Of a DNA stretch of 21,205 nt, positions 7,269 to 15,710 are shown in pieces (positions within the stretch are counted from its first letter, which is position 1; the number at the start of each line of letters is the position of its first letter). The notes below the pieces were generated by a model. That model did no database searches, was not told the DNA's origin, and saw only the letters and a program-made list of their open reading frames with translations. The DNA comes from JAICIG01 sp035532215 (GTDB lineage Bacteria; Planctomycetota; Planctomycetia; Pirellulales; JAICIG01). Both the position numbers and the translations under genes were made by a program. Where the stretch lies: assembly GCA_035532215.1 (NCBI GenBank), contig DATKRK010000239.1, forward strand, positions 1 through 21,205. The letters are read 5' to 3'.

Positions 7269-7296
7269 CCGGATCCTTTCGGACCGGTTGGTTTTT
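7269..7296 (+). terminator. possible internal attenuator between ABC ATPase and permease
   Basis: CCGG-A-TCC (7269-7276) pairs with GGACCGG (7281-7287) with one bulged A and a TTTC loop, followed by TTGGTTTTTC. It could lower transcription into the permease gene, which would fit an operon needing more ATPase than membrane protein. Confidence 0.4.
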
Positions 7297-7368
7297 CACT
7301 TTTGGAATCTTCGCGGCGCCGCCGCATCTGGTTCAACCGATTCATTCTTCCCGCGGTGCAAAGCTGGC

Positions 7369-9192
7369 ATGGTCCTTGAAACTCAATATCCTCCGTTTTT
7401 GGAGTGGCTGATCTGGTCGGGATCGACGCCCGGCGCCTTGTGGATTTGGCTGCTTTCCGTCGCCGCCGTCGCCATCGGCGGGCTCATGATCAGCTTTATC
7501 GCGCTGACGGCCCGCTATGGGCCGCACAAGGCGGGCGATATTATCTTCAAGGTCGTGATTACCGGAACGATGGACCTGGTTTCGATCTCGCCGCGGCGCG
7601 TCTATGCCCTGGCCAAACTGGCGGTGCAAGAATCGATCCGCCGCCGCGTGCTGATCGGGTTCCTGGTGTTCGTGGTGATTTTGGCGTTCGCGGGCTGGTT
7701 TTTGAATCCCGGCCAAACCGATCCGGCGCGGCTGTATCTCAGCTTCGTGCTGACTTCGACGACTTACCTGGTGCTGCTCTTGGCGCTGTTGCTCAGCGCG
7801 TTCAGCTTGCCGACGGACATTCAAAACCGCACGATTTACACGATCGTGACTAAGCCCGTCCGGCCGAGCGAAGTGGTGCTCGGGCGGACGTTGGGTTTCG
7901 TGGCGATCGGCACGGTGCTGCTGGCGTTGATGGGCGCGGGCAGTTACGGCTTCGTCGTTCGCACCCTGAAGCACACCCACGAGTTGACCGAAGAGGACTT
8001 GTCGGCGATCCAAGCCGAGCCGGGCGCCCCCGGCCCCCAGGGCAAGCAGGGACGCACGGGCTACGCCGCCGGGCACCGCCACGAAGTGGAATTGGACGCC
8101 GATGGCAACGGCACGGCGCTGGCCGCCCAACAGCACTGGCACCCGATCGCGGCGGTCGAACGCGACGGCCGCAAGGAGTATCTGGTCGGCTCGCCCCAAG
8201 GACAACTCAAGGCCCGCGTGCCGACTTACGGCAAGCTTTCGTTCAAGGACCGCAACGGCGTGCCGACCGACAAGGGCATCAACGTCGGCAACGAGTGGAC
8301 CTACCGCAGCTACATCGAGGGTGGATCGCAGGCCTCCGCGACCTGGCGGTTCAACAACCTCCGGGCTCAAGATTTCCCCGACGGCGTGATGACGCTGGAA
8401 ATGACGATTCGCGTGTTCCGCACCTACAAAGGCGACATCGACCACGGCATCGGCGGCGCGATCACCTTGCGAAACCCGCGCAAGCCTGAAGTCAAGCAGG
8501 TGCTCAAGAACTTCGTGGCCAAAGAATTCTCGGTCGATCGGCACGAGGTTCCGCGAAAACTAACGACCGACGAGGGCAAGACGATCGACGTGTTCGAAGA
8601 CCTGGTGGACAACGGCGAGTTGGATATCGAATTGACGTGTCTCGACCGGGCTCAGTTCTTCGGCATGGCTCAGCCCGATGTTTACCTGCTGCGCCGCGAG
8701 GGGGCGCCGTGGCTCAATTTCGCCAAGGGTTACGTGGGCATCTGGCTGCAGATGGTGCTGTTGACGACCTTCGGCGTGATGTGGAGCACGTTCCTCAACG
8801 GCGCAGTCGCCATGCTGGCCACGCTGGCCACGATGGTAGGCGGGTTCTTCGCGCAATTCCTGGGCCGTCTGGCGTTGAACGAGGAACTCGGGGGCGGCAC
8901 GTTCGAATCGTTGATCCGCATCGTCAAGCAAGACAACATGATGACCCCTCTGGATCCCACGATCTCCAACAACGTGGCGATGTGGCTGGATGCGGCCGGC
9001 CGCGGTCCGCTGTGGGTCGTGGCTCGGTTGCTGCCCGATTTCCCCTCGCTGAGCGACGTGAACTACGTGGCCAGCGGGTTTGACATTTCTACCAACCTGT
9101 TATTGATCCATCTGACGACGGCCGTGGGCTACGCCGTGCCGGTGTTGATCGCCGGGTTCTTGTTCTTCAAAGTGCGCGAGGTGGCCAAATGA
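7369..9192 (+). CDS. ABC transporter permease with large extracytoplasmic insert (ABC-2-like)
   Basis: The open frame extends further upstream inside the ATPase gene; ATG 7369 is the first start after that gene and gives 607 residues beginning with a membrane-proximal helix. Hydrophobic segments: about 24-47, 94-112, 125-147, 172-195, two around 458-510, and 578-600. The stretch KPVRPSEVVLGR (162-173) before the fourth helix is the coupling-region type motif of ABC-2 permeases. Residues about 200-455 form one soluble domain, probably outside the cytoplasmic membrane. It starts with a short collagen-like run (219-231) and a His-rich stretch (HRH and HWH, about 236-260). It works with the ATPase at 6326 and overlaps the next gene by 4 bases (ATGA), so translation is coupled. 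Substrate not known. Confidence 0.88.
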   Translation: MVLETQYPPFLEWLIWSGSTPGALWIWLLSVAAVAIGGLMISFIALTARYGPHKAGDIIFKVVITGTMDLVSISPRRVYALAKLAVQESIRRRVLIGFLVFVVILAFAGWFLNPGQTDPARLYLSFVLTSTTYLVLLLALLLSAFSLPTDIQNRTIYTIVTKPVRPSEVVLGRTLGFVAIGTVLLALMGAGSYGFVVRTLKHTHELTEEDLSAIQAEPGAPGPQGKQGRTGYAAGHRHEVELDADGNGTALAAQQHWHPIAAVERDGRKEYLVGSPQGQLKARVPTYGKLSFKDRNGVPTDKGINVGNEWTYRSYIEGGSQASATWRFNNLRAQDFPDGVMTLEMTIRVFRTYKGDIDHGIGGAITLRNPRKPEVKQVLKNFVAKEFSVDRHEVPRKLTTDEGKTIDVFEDLVDNGELDIELTCLDRAQFFGMAQPDVYLLRREGAPWLNFAKGYVGIWLQMVLLTTFGVMWSTFLNGAVAMLATLATMVGGFFAQFLGRLALNEELGGGTFESLIRIVKQDNMMTPLDPTISNNVAMWLDAAGRGPLWVVARLLPDFPSLSDVNYVASGFDISTNLLLIHLTTAVGYAVPVLIAGFLFFKVREVAK

Positions 9193-10802
9193 ACCGGCGA
9201 TCGCTGATCCGAAAACTTACCTATCTGCTGCTGATCGCGGCGCTGTTGCTGCCTTTGTCCTACTTCAGCCAGCCGGCGACGGTCGCCACGCAGAACGAAC
9301 CGGCCAGCCCAGGCGGCAAATTGGCCCAGTTGCGAGATAGATTCAGATTGGGCCAGGCCAATCTTGGCGAGATCGACCCAGCCGGCGAAACGATCAAGCT
9401 GGCGACGCTCGGCTTGCGCGGCGTGGCCGCCAACATTCTTTGGGACAAGGCCAACGAGTCGAAGAAGAAGGAAGATTGGACCGGCCTGCAAGCCACCCTC
9501 GATCAACTGGCCAAGTTGCAGCCCAACTATATCAGCGTCTGGCGGTTCCAGGCCTGGAACGTATCGTACAACATCTCGGTCGAGTGGGACGATTACCACG
9601 ATCGCTACTACTGGGTCAAAGAAGGCATCAAATTCCTGATCCGCGGCGCGCGCTACAACACGATGGAGCCGCGGTTGATCTACGACACCGGCTGGTTCAC
9701 CTCGCAAAAGATCGGCATCGCCGACGAGCACGCGCAGTTTCGACGGCTGTTCCGCGAAGACGACGATCCGGAATTCCCCGCGCACGCCCAAGCTTTGCGG
9801 CCCTACAATCGTCGCGACAACTGGCTCGTCGGGCAGGAATACTTCGAGCAGGCGATCTCGCTGGTCGACGATCGCGGGGCCTCGATTCGCACGATGAACC
9901 CGCTCACGTACTTTTGCCAGCCGGCCATGTGCCAAATCAATTTCTCCAACGGCCTGGAAGAAGACGGCACGTTCGAAGAAAAGGCCAAAGAAGCCTGGAA
10001 GGAGGCGGATCGACGTTGGGGCGATTACGGCAATCGCGAGTTGCCCACCACCGAGGGGCTGGCGGTGCGGCTCAACGATTATGAATTGCTGTCGGAAAAG
10101 GCGGAGAAACAGAAAGAAGAATTGGACGCGCTGGCGCCCGGCTTGCGAGACGAAATTTACGCGGAGAAGAAAGCCAAGCTGGCCGCCGCCGACCGCGAGG
10201 TGATTGACATGGCCCCCGAAGCGCGAAGCCAGGAAGAGGCCTACCGCGCGATGGGCGTGGCGACTCGTCTGGCGGTGACCAACCAGGAAATTGCCGAGCG
10301 AGTCAAGGAACCTGCGGCCGCTAAGGCGAAAGAACTGGCGGCGAGCATCGACGAAACGCAGCGTGTGGCCCACGCGATTTCCCGCGATCGCCACACGATC
10401 AATTTCAACTACTGGCGATCTCGCTGCCAGATGGAAAAGACTGACTCGGCCCTGGAGGGTCGCCGGCTGCTCTATTCGGCGGCCCGGTTATTCGAAGATG
10501 CCGCCTTGCCCGAAGCGCGGGAGTCCTATGAAAAAGGCTTTGCCGAATGGCGTAAGACGCTCGATGCCTTTCCTCAAATGGTCGACGATGCGGTAGGCGG
10601 CGATTACTTAATCGAGGCGGTGAAAGGCTATGGCGAGGTGCTGAAGCGGCTCGACGCCCCGTTCCCCAAGGATTTCGTGCTGCAAAACATGGTGGACGCT
10701 TACCGACAGCGGAATCCCACCGTACCCCTGCCGGGCCAGCCCGAACCGATCGTGCCCCAACCGGGAACCACGCCGGCGCCTCCCAAGCCGCCCGAACTCT
10801 AG
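9189..10802 (+). CDS. membrane-anchored helical protein of the ABC export module, 537 residues
   Basis: Starts at ATG 9189, inside the permease stop codon overlap. Residues 10-26 (YLLLIAALLLPLSYF) follow Arg/Lys and form a signal anchor or signal peptide; the rest is soluble and probably periplasmic. It is mostly helical. Its N-terminal half (about 70-210) carries many aromatic residues (YISVWRFQAWNVSYNISVEW, then DDYHDRYYWVKEGIKFLIRG), resembling tetratricopeptide-like packing. A charged coiled segment lies around 280-400. The C-terminal 30 residues are Pro-rich (PLPGQPEP, TTPAPPKPPEL). I do not recognise an enzymatic motif. Gene order suggests it is an accessory or scaffold of the transporter, perhaps contacting the 250-residue permease insert. 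The next gene is 446 bases away. Confidence 0.85.
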   Translation: MNRRSLIRKLTYLLLIAALLLPLSYFSQPATVATQNEPASPGGKLAQLRDRFRLGQANLGEIDPAGETIKLATLGLRGVAANILWDKANESKKKEDWTGLQATLDQLAKLQPNYISVWRFQAWNVSYNISVEWDDYHDRYYWVKEGIKFLIRGARYNTMEPRLIYDTGWFTSQKIGIADEHAQFRRLFREDDDPEFPAHAQALRPYNRRDNWLVGQEYFEQAISLVDDRGASIRTMNPLTYFCQPAMCQINFSNGLEEDGTFEEKAKEAWKEADRRWGDYGNRELPTTEGLAVRLNDYELLSEKAEKQKEELDALAPGLRDEIYAEKKAKLAAADREVIDMAPEARSQEEAYRAMGVATRLAVTNQEIAERVKEPAAAKAKELAASIDETQRVAHAISRDRHTINFNYWRSRCQMEKTDSALEGRRLLYSAARLFEDAALPEARESYEKGFAEWRKTLDAFPQMVDDAVGGDYLIEAVKGYGEVLKRLDAPFPKDFVLQNMVDAYRQRNPTVPLPGQPEPIVPQPGTTPAPPKPPEL

Positions 10803-10840
10803 TACACCTTCAAGGCTATTTTGACAGGTGTGTGGCTGGC

Positions 10841-10866
10841 GGCTGAACCTTGGCGAAGCCCTAGTT
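10841..10866. repeat. copy 1 of a 26-base GGCGAAGCCC-core dispersed repeat
   Basis: Matches 21031-21056 at 20 of 26 positions, with the same GGC-GAA-GCC mini-hairpin core and GGCTGA at the left, GTT at the right. The differences cluster in the five bases before the core, plus one base after it. Confidence 0.5.
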
Positions 10867-11113
10867 CGTTGGGGCGCCGTTTCGCTCTGCCACCCGCCGC
10901 CCCGGCGTCAACTCAAGCTTGAAGGGGCGCCGCTTCCGCAGGCGACGTCAGCTTGATGCCTCGAAAACCGCTCGTCGACTCCGCTGATCGGCGGTGCGCG
11001 CCATCTCAAACGGGTTGATTTCCCTGCTGCCATCGCGGCGGCGTGCGGTAGCGTACTTCGCGGTCTCTTCAGAAGGTCGCCCCGGGGTCGCTCTAGCGAG
11101 CGGCAATTCTTGA

Positions 11114-11142
11114 TGGAACGCTGCAAATCGGCGGGGTATAAT
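11114..11142 (+). promoter_or_regulatory. candidate promoter of the ECF sigma operon
   Basis: A perfect TATAAT (11137-11142) lies about 107 bases before the sigma ATG. At 17 bases upstream is TGGAAC (11114-11119), poor for sigma70 but containing GGAAC, the usual ECF-type -35. A mixed or autoregulated promoter is possible. Confidence 0.4.
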
Positions 11143-11248
11143 GATTTGCGTCGCGTTTGCTCGGCCGGCGTTCGGAACCGTCGCACCGAGTCAAAAAAAC
11201 GGCCGAATTGTTGAGTACATTTCCCCGGCCCAAGCGCTTTAACGTTTG

Positions 11249-11911
11249 ATGGCAACCGATGCGGCTTCCAGCGGGGCAGGGTCTTCGGGAGACGTCCTTC
11301 CCGCGGAGGACATTGTGTCTGCTGAAGGTGCTGGGCCCGTGGCAAGCGGCGGATCTGCGGGTCGTAGCCCGTCCGCAAACGGCGCGTCGGCTTCCGGAAA
11401 GGTCGCCGCCTCCCGCGAATTCGACGCCGCACGGCTGATCCGCGAGCACCAAGCGGGCGTGTGGCGTTATTTGCGCGTGCTGGGCTGCTCGCCAAGCCAA
11501 GCGGAAGACCTGACGCAAGACACGTTTTTGGCCATTTTGCAAAAGCCTTTTCAGGAGATCAACCGAGCGGCAACGGCGGCCTACTTGCGACGGGCGGCTC
11601 GAAACTTGTTTATTTCGAGCCAACGTCGCGCGGCGCGATCGGCCTCGACGGCCGAACTCGACGAAATCGAGAAAGCTTGGACGCGCTGGGCGGCGAACGA
11701 CGACGGAGAGGATTTGCTGGCCGCCTTGCAAAAATGCCTGGAAACGCTGACCGGCCGGGCAAGACAGGCGCTGGAACTGCGGTTTCGCGATGGTTGTTCG
11801 CGAGCCGACATCGCGGCGAAGTTGGGGCTAAGCGAAGACGGGGCGAAGAATCTCATGCAACGAGCTAAACAACATTTGCGGACTTGTATCGAGAGGAGCT
11901 TGCGATGCTGA
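11249..11911 (+). CDS. ECF-family RNA polymerase sigma factor
   Basis: A 220-residue protein. Residues 1-58 are an Ala/Ser/Gly-rich, probably disordered, extension. Region 2 follows (FDAARLIREHQAGVWRYLRV, then the DLTQDTFLAIL core-binding helix near 85-97, then ATAAYLRRAARNLFIS for -10 recognition). Region 4 is about 160-215, with the helix-turn-helix CSRADIAAKLGLSEDGAKNL and QRAKQHLRTCIE. There are no regions 1.1 or 3, which defines the ECF group. I start at ATG 11249, not the TTG just before. The stop overlaps the start of the next gene by 7 bases, so this sigma and the DUF1549 membrane protein are translationally coupled, the arrangement usual for a sigma factor with its regulator. Targets unknown; the operon itself is the natural first candidate. 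Confidence 0.92.
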   Translation: MATDAASSGAGSSGDVLPAEDIVSAEGAGPVASGGSAGRSPSANGASASGKVAASREFDAARLIREHQAGVWRYLRVLGCSPSQAEDLTQDTFLAILQKPFQEINRAATAAYLRRAARNLFISSQRRAARSASTAELDEIEKAWTRWAANDDGEDLLAALQKCLETLTGRARQALELRFRDGCSRADIAAKLGLSEDGAKNLMQRAKQHLRTCIERSLRC

Positions 11912-14211
11912 GCGATCGCAAGGATCCCCTGCACGAGGGGCCGATTCTCGACGTCTGCTTGGAAGAATTGCTGGGCGGCAGCCGCCCCCCGGATCTTTCA
12001 GTTCGAATTCTTGCCGCTCTGCAGGCGTCGCCTGTCTCCCAGCAGTCATGCATCTCGCAGCAGGCGGCTGTTTCACAACAGGCGGGATCGAAGAGGAAAA
12101 TACGCCGAATTCAAGAGCCAGCCGCGGCTTTGCTCGGCATGCGGCTGGGTTGGCTCTCCCTGGCCTTGGCGGCGGGTTTGCTCGTCATGGTGGGCGCGTA
12201 TTGGTCTGCTCGACGCGGGGCCGCCAAGGTCGGGCTGGATCGTGCGCTTGGCCCGGTGGCGATTGGGCGAACGGGCCAGGTAAAAACAGAGGTTCGGGAC
12301 GCTCCCCCATTGGCTTCACGCGCTTCGGCGAATGCCGTTGCCGAGAAGCCGAAGGCGGTTGCTTTAACGCCCCAGGCCGTCGGCGCCGGGCGGCCAGCGG
12401 GCGCCGCCCAATCGCCCGCGGCGCCAAGTCGCACCGCCGAGCGTTCTCCGGCGGCGGTAGCCAGACAGAACGACTCCGCGATGAGCCACTCTCCGGCGCC
12501 GGCTTTGTCGCCCGCAGGCCCTGAGAGCGCCACGGGCGGCCAAAGTGCCGCGTCCGACGGGCAAGCGGTGGCCAGCGCCTCGACGGCAAGTACGCTGTCT
12601 TCAAGCGGACTGCCTTCCTCGGCCGTCAGCGATGCGGAAATGATCGGCTATATCGATCGCATGCTGCGCGCTCGCTGGAAAGACTCGGGCGTTCGTCCAT
12701 CGCCGGCGGCAACCGATGCGGAATGGTGCCGCCGCGTATTTTTGGATTTGATCGGCCGCATTCCCACGATTCAAGAACTGGAGTCGTACCTGGTCGACAA
12801 CTCGCGGGCCAAGCGGGCGCGGCTGGTCGACCAGTTATTGACTAGCGACGATTACGCCGAGGCTTACGCCCGACATTGGACGACGATCTGGACCACGCTG
12901 CTCGTCGGACGCAAAGGGGGCATGGCGCCGGGCGGTCCGGTCAACCGCGAAGGGTTGCAGCAGTACCTGCGGCGCTCGTTTCTGCAGAATAAGCCTTACG
13001 ACCGTCTGGCGTACGAGTTGGTCAGCGCCCAAGGATCGAATCGCCCGGGCGAGGCTGACTTCAATGGCGCCGTGAACTTCCTGCTAAATAACCTGCAAGA
13101 AAAGGCCGTGCCTGCCACGGCGAAAACCGCCCAGCTTTTTCTCGGCGTGCAGGTGCAGTGTACTCAGTGCCACGGCCACCCGTTCAACGCTTGGAAGCAA
13201 AACCGCTTCTGGGAGTTGAACGCGTTCTTTCGGCAGGCCAAGGCCGTACCCGAAACGCACGGCAGCGAATTGTGGTTGACGCGGCTCGTGGACGAAGATT
13301 TCGCCGGCGAAGGTAATTCGCCCGATCTGCAGGAGGCGGAGGTTTATTATGAAGAGCGCAACGGGCTGATGCACGCAGCGTATCCGGTTTTTTTCGACGG
13401 CACGCCTTCGGAGCGCAGCGGATTGGTGGCGGACGTCCGCCGTCGCGAGGAATTGGCGAGACTGGTCGTGCGCGCCGATGAATTCTCTCAAGCCATCGTC
13501 AATCGGCTGTGGGCGCACTGCTTCGGCTATGGCTTCACCAAGCAGATCGACGACATGGGGCCGCACAACGCGCCGTCTCATCCCCAATTGCTGGCGCGAC
13601 TCGGTCGCGAATTCTCGGCTGCCGGACACGATCTGAGGAAACTGTTGCGCTGGATCACGCTGAGCGAACCGTACGGGCTATCCAGCAAGTTCGGATCGAA
13701 ATTCGGCAACGCTGCGGACGATCCGGCCGCGGGCTCGGCGCCGTTGTTTAGCCACTTCTACCTGAGGCAGATGACCGCCGAGCAATTGTACGATTCGCTG
13801 CTCGTGGCCACCGAGGCCCACACGGCCCGCGGCAATTACGAGCAGCAGCAACGCGCGAAAGACGAGTGGCTCGAGCAGTTTGCGATCGCGTTCGGCACGG
13901 ACGAGAACGACGAAGCCACGACCTTCGACGGCGCCATCGCCCAAACGCTGATGATGATGAACGGCGAGTTGACCCGCCAGGCCACCAGCGTCGAGTCGGG
14001 CGGGTTCTTGAGCAAGGTCACGCGCTCTGACCGGCCGGCCGCCAACCCCGTCAACCAGCTCTACATGGCCGCGCTCGGTCGCCGGCCGTCGCGTGCGGAA
14101 TTACAATTGGCGAATCAACTGCTGGCGGCGCATGGGGGCGATGCGGCCGCGGTGCTGGAAGACGTCTGGTGGGCATTGTTGAACAGTAACGAGTTTATTT
14201 CGAACCATTGA
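11905..14211 (+). CDS. single-pass membrane DUF1549/DUF1553 protein, possible sigma regulator
   Basis: A 768-residue protein from ATG 11905, with AGGAG six bases upstream. Order: cytoplasmic N-terminus 1-78 with DVCLEELLGG, RPPDLSVRIL and three SQQ repeats; a transmembrane helix at about 80-101 (WLSLALAAGLLVMVGAYW); an Ala/Ser/Pro-rich linker to about 240; DUF1549 at about 243-450 (LDLIGRIPT near 280; CTQCHGHPF at 419-427, a CxxCH haem-type motif usual in this domain); DUF1553 at about 511-765 (NRLWAHCFGYGF). By family knowledge these domains are abundant in planctomycetes, often with haem or sugar-processing partners, but biochemically undefined. The N-in, C-out topology next to a sigma gene is like that of transmembrane anti-sigma factors. 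No zinc-type anti-sigma motif is visible. Its usual partner, DUF1501, follows. Confidence 0.9.
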   Translation: MLSDRKDPLHEGPILDVCLEELLGGSRPPDLSVRILAALQASPVSQQSCISQQAAVSQQAGSKRKIRRIQEPAAALLGMRLGWLSLALAAGLLVMVGAYWSARRGAAKVGLDRALGPVAIGRTGQVKTEVRDAPPLASRASANAVAEKPKAVALTPQAVGAGRPAGAAQSPAAPSRTAERSPAAVARQNDSAMSHSPAPALSPAGPESATGGQSAASDGQAVASASTASTLSSSGLPSSAVSDAEMIGYIDRMLRARWKDSGVRPSPAATDAEWCRRVFLDLIGRIPTIQELESYLVDNSRAKRARLVDQLLTSDDYAEAYARHWTTIWTTLLVGRKGGMAPGGPVNREGLQQYLRRSFLQNKPYDRLAYELVSAQGSNRPGEADFNGAVNFLLNNLQEKAVPATAKTAQLFLGVQVQCTQCHGHPFNAWKQNRFWELNAFFRQAKAVPETHGSELWLTRLVDEDFAGEGNSPDLQEAEVYYEERNGLMHAAYPVFFDGTPSERSGLVADVRRREELARLVVRADEFSQAIVNRLWAHCFGYGFTKQIDDMGPHNAPSHPQLLARLGREFSAAGHDLRKLLRWITLSEPYGLSSKFGSKFGNAADDPAAGSAPLFSHFYLRQMTAEQLYDSLLVATEAHTARGNYEQQQRAKDEWLEQFAIAFGTDENDEATTFDGAIAQTLMMMNGELTRQATSVESGGFLSKVTRSDRPAANPVNQLYMAALGRRPSRAELQLANQLLAAHGGDAAAVLEDVWWALLNSNEFISNH

Positions 14212-14289
14212 CGTTTCGGAGCTGAGTTTTTGGATCAGTGGAGAGGCCGTTTTTTCGGCGGCCGTTCTCGACCTAATTGGGAGAAATGT

Positions 14290-15588
14290 ATGAGCCGCTT
14301 GTTTGACGTTCCCGCCGGCATGACGCGCCGGCATTTCATGCAGCACCTGGCCGGCGCTTCGGCGCTGGCGTTGCCGGCGATTGGATTCACCAATACGTTG
14401 CGGGCCAACGTCAAAGAATTGAAGAAGAAGCACAAAGCGTGCATCATGCTCTGGATGGGGGGCGGGCCGAGCACGATGGACATTTGGGACCTGAAGCCGG
14501 GTGCGACGACGGGCGGTCCCTTCACGCCAATCAGCACCAGCGGCGACGTGCAAATCTGCGAACACATGCCGATGATGGCCAAGCAGATGCAGCACATGGC
14601 CATTATCCGCTCGATGAGCACGCGCGAGGCCGACCACAACCGCGGCCGTTACTACATGCACACCGGCTACGTGCCCAGCACGACGGTCGAGCACCCCAGC
14701 TATGGCGCCGTGGTGGCCCACGAACTGGTCGACCAGGTCCCCGACCTGGAGATTCCGCCTTTCATCGCAGTGGGCGGCGGCAGCGTCGGCCCCGGTTTCT
14801 TGGGCATGACTTACGCGCCGTTCGTGGTCGACACCAATGGCGACGTGCGCAATCTGAAGTTCGATCTCGACCAGACTCGCTTGCAACAGCGGATGCTGAC
14901 CTTGCGTGCCATCGAGAAGGGCTTCATTGACCAGAGCCGCGGCGAGGTTCCGAAGGACCATGCCAAGATTCTCGACAAGACGTTGTCGCTGATGACCAGC
15001 AAGCAGATGGCCGCCTTCAAGACCGACAAAGAGCCGCCCGAAGTGCTGGAACGTTACGGCGTCACCGGCGGCGCCGGCATGGGCCGGAACCCGGGCTTCG
15101 CTCGCGGCTGCTTGATGGCTCGCCGGCTGGTCGAAGAAGGCGTGCCGTTCGTCGAAGTCGATTTGGGCGGCTGGGACAACCACGCCAACATTTTCAGCAC
15201 GTTCGAAACCAAGCTGCCGCAGCTCGACCAGCCGATGAGCGCTCTCGTCGAAGACCTCGATCAGCGCGGCATGCTCCAAGACACGGCGATCGTTTGGATG
15301 GGCGAATTCAGCCGCACTCCGCGGATCAACGGCAACACGGGCCGCGATCACTGGGCCCGCAGTTGGAGCGTGGTCGTGGGCGGCGCCGGCATGAAGGGCG
15401 GCCAGGCGATCGGCGCCACCACCGAGGACGGCACGGCAGTCGCCACCGATCCTTACTCGTCGGAAGACGTGATGGCCTCGGTCTTGAAGGCGCTCGGCGT
15501 CTCGCTGGAAAAGACGTTCACCAGCAAGAACAACCGGCCCATGAAGATCGCCAACAGCGGCCGCGTCATCAAGGAGCTGTTCGCTTAA
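14290..15588 (+). CDS. DUF1501 protein, Tat-exported
   Basis: A 432-residue protein from ATG 14290, with GGGAG seven bases upstream; an earlier in-frame TTG (14230) would add 20 residues ahead of the export signal and is rejected. Residues 12-36 contain TRRHFMQ followed by an Ala/Leu-rich stretch, a twin-arginine export signal. The body shows WMGGGPSTMDIWDLKPG, GGWDNHANIF and WMGEFSRTPRINGNTGRDHW, motifs of DUF1501, a family distantly related to alkaline phosphatases and sulfatases, with His and Asp residues likely to bind metal. In planctomycetes DUF1501 and DUF1549/DUF1553 genes nearly always occur as a pair, implying a shared process at the cell envelope. The substrate is not established. 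A terminator at 15616 closes the operon. Confidence 0.93.
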   Translation: MSRLFDVPAGMTRRHFMQHLAGASALALPAIGFTNTLRANVKELKKKHKACIMLWMGGGPSTMDIWDLKPGATTGGPFTPISTSGDVQICEHMPMMAKQMQHMAIIRSMSTREADHNRGRYYMHTGYVPSTTVEHPSYGAVVAHELVDQVPDLEIPPFIAVGGGSVGPGFLGMTYAPFVVDTNGDVRNLKFDLDQTRLQQRMLTLRAIEKGFIDQSRGEVPKDHAKILDKTLSLMTSKQMAAFKTDKEPPEVLERYGVTGGAGMGRNPGFARGCLMARRLVEEGVPFVEVDLGGWDNHANIFSTFETKLPQLDQPMSALVEDLDQRGMLQDTAIVWMGEFSRTPRINGNTGRDHWARSWSVVVGGAGMKGGQAIGATTEDGTAVATDPYSSEDVMASVLKALGVSLEKTFTSKNNRPMKIANSGRVIKELFA

Positions 15589-15615
15589 GAACGACATTCA
15601 ATTGAAACTTTCCCG

Positions 15616-15652
15616 CCGGCCGTGGGTTTTCGGACTCACGGCCGGTTTCGTT
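15616..15652 (+). terminator. intrinsic terminator of the sigma / DUF1549 / DUF1501 operon
   Basis: Arms CCGGCCGTG (15616-15624) and CACGGCCGG (15637-15645), a 12-base loop, then TTTCGTTT. It starts 27 bases after the DUF1501 stop and before the methyltransferase start. Confidence 0.75.
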
Positions 15653-15710
15653 TGCGGTGCGGCCGATTTACATTGTCGGCATTCGCAGAATTCACTCAGG
15701 GACGGTTTCG

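Larger units (their letters stand above)
10803..11248. other. 446-base spacer upstream of the sigma factor operon
   Basis: No gene is supported. It contains a GGCGAAGCCC repeat copy (10841-10866), two near-identical GGGGCGCCG patches (about 10871 and 10924), and a TATAAT box at 11137-11142. Minus-strand open frames that run through here also run antisense through the sigma gene and are shadows. Confidence 0.5.

Noticed and set aside
6952..7368. Extended N-terminus of the permease reaching into the ATPase gene
   Set aside because: It is out of frame with the ATPase, has shadow composition, and the membrane protein pattern begins only at 7369.
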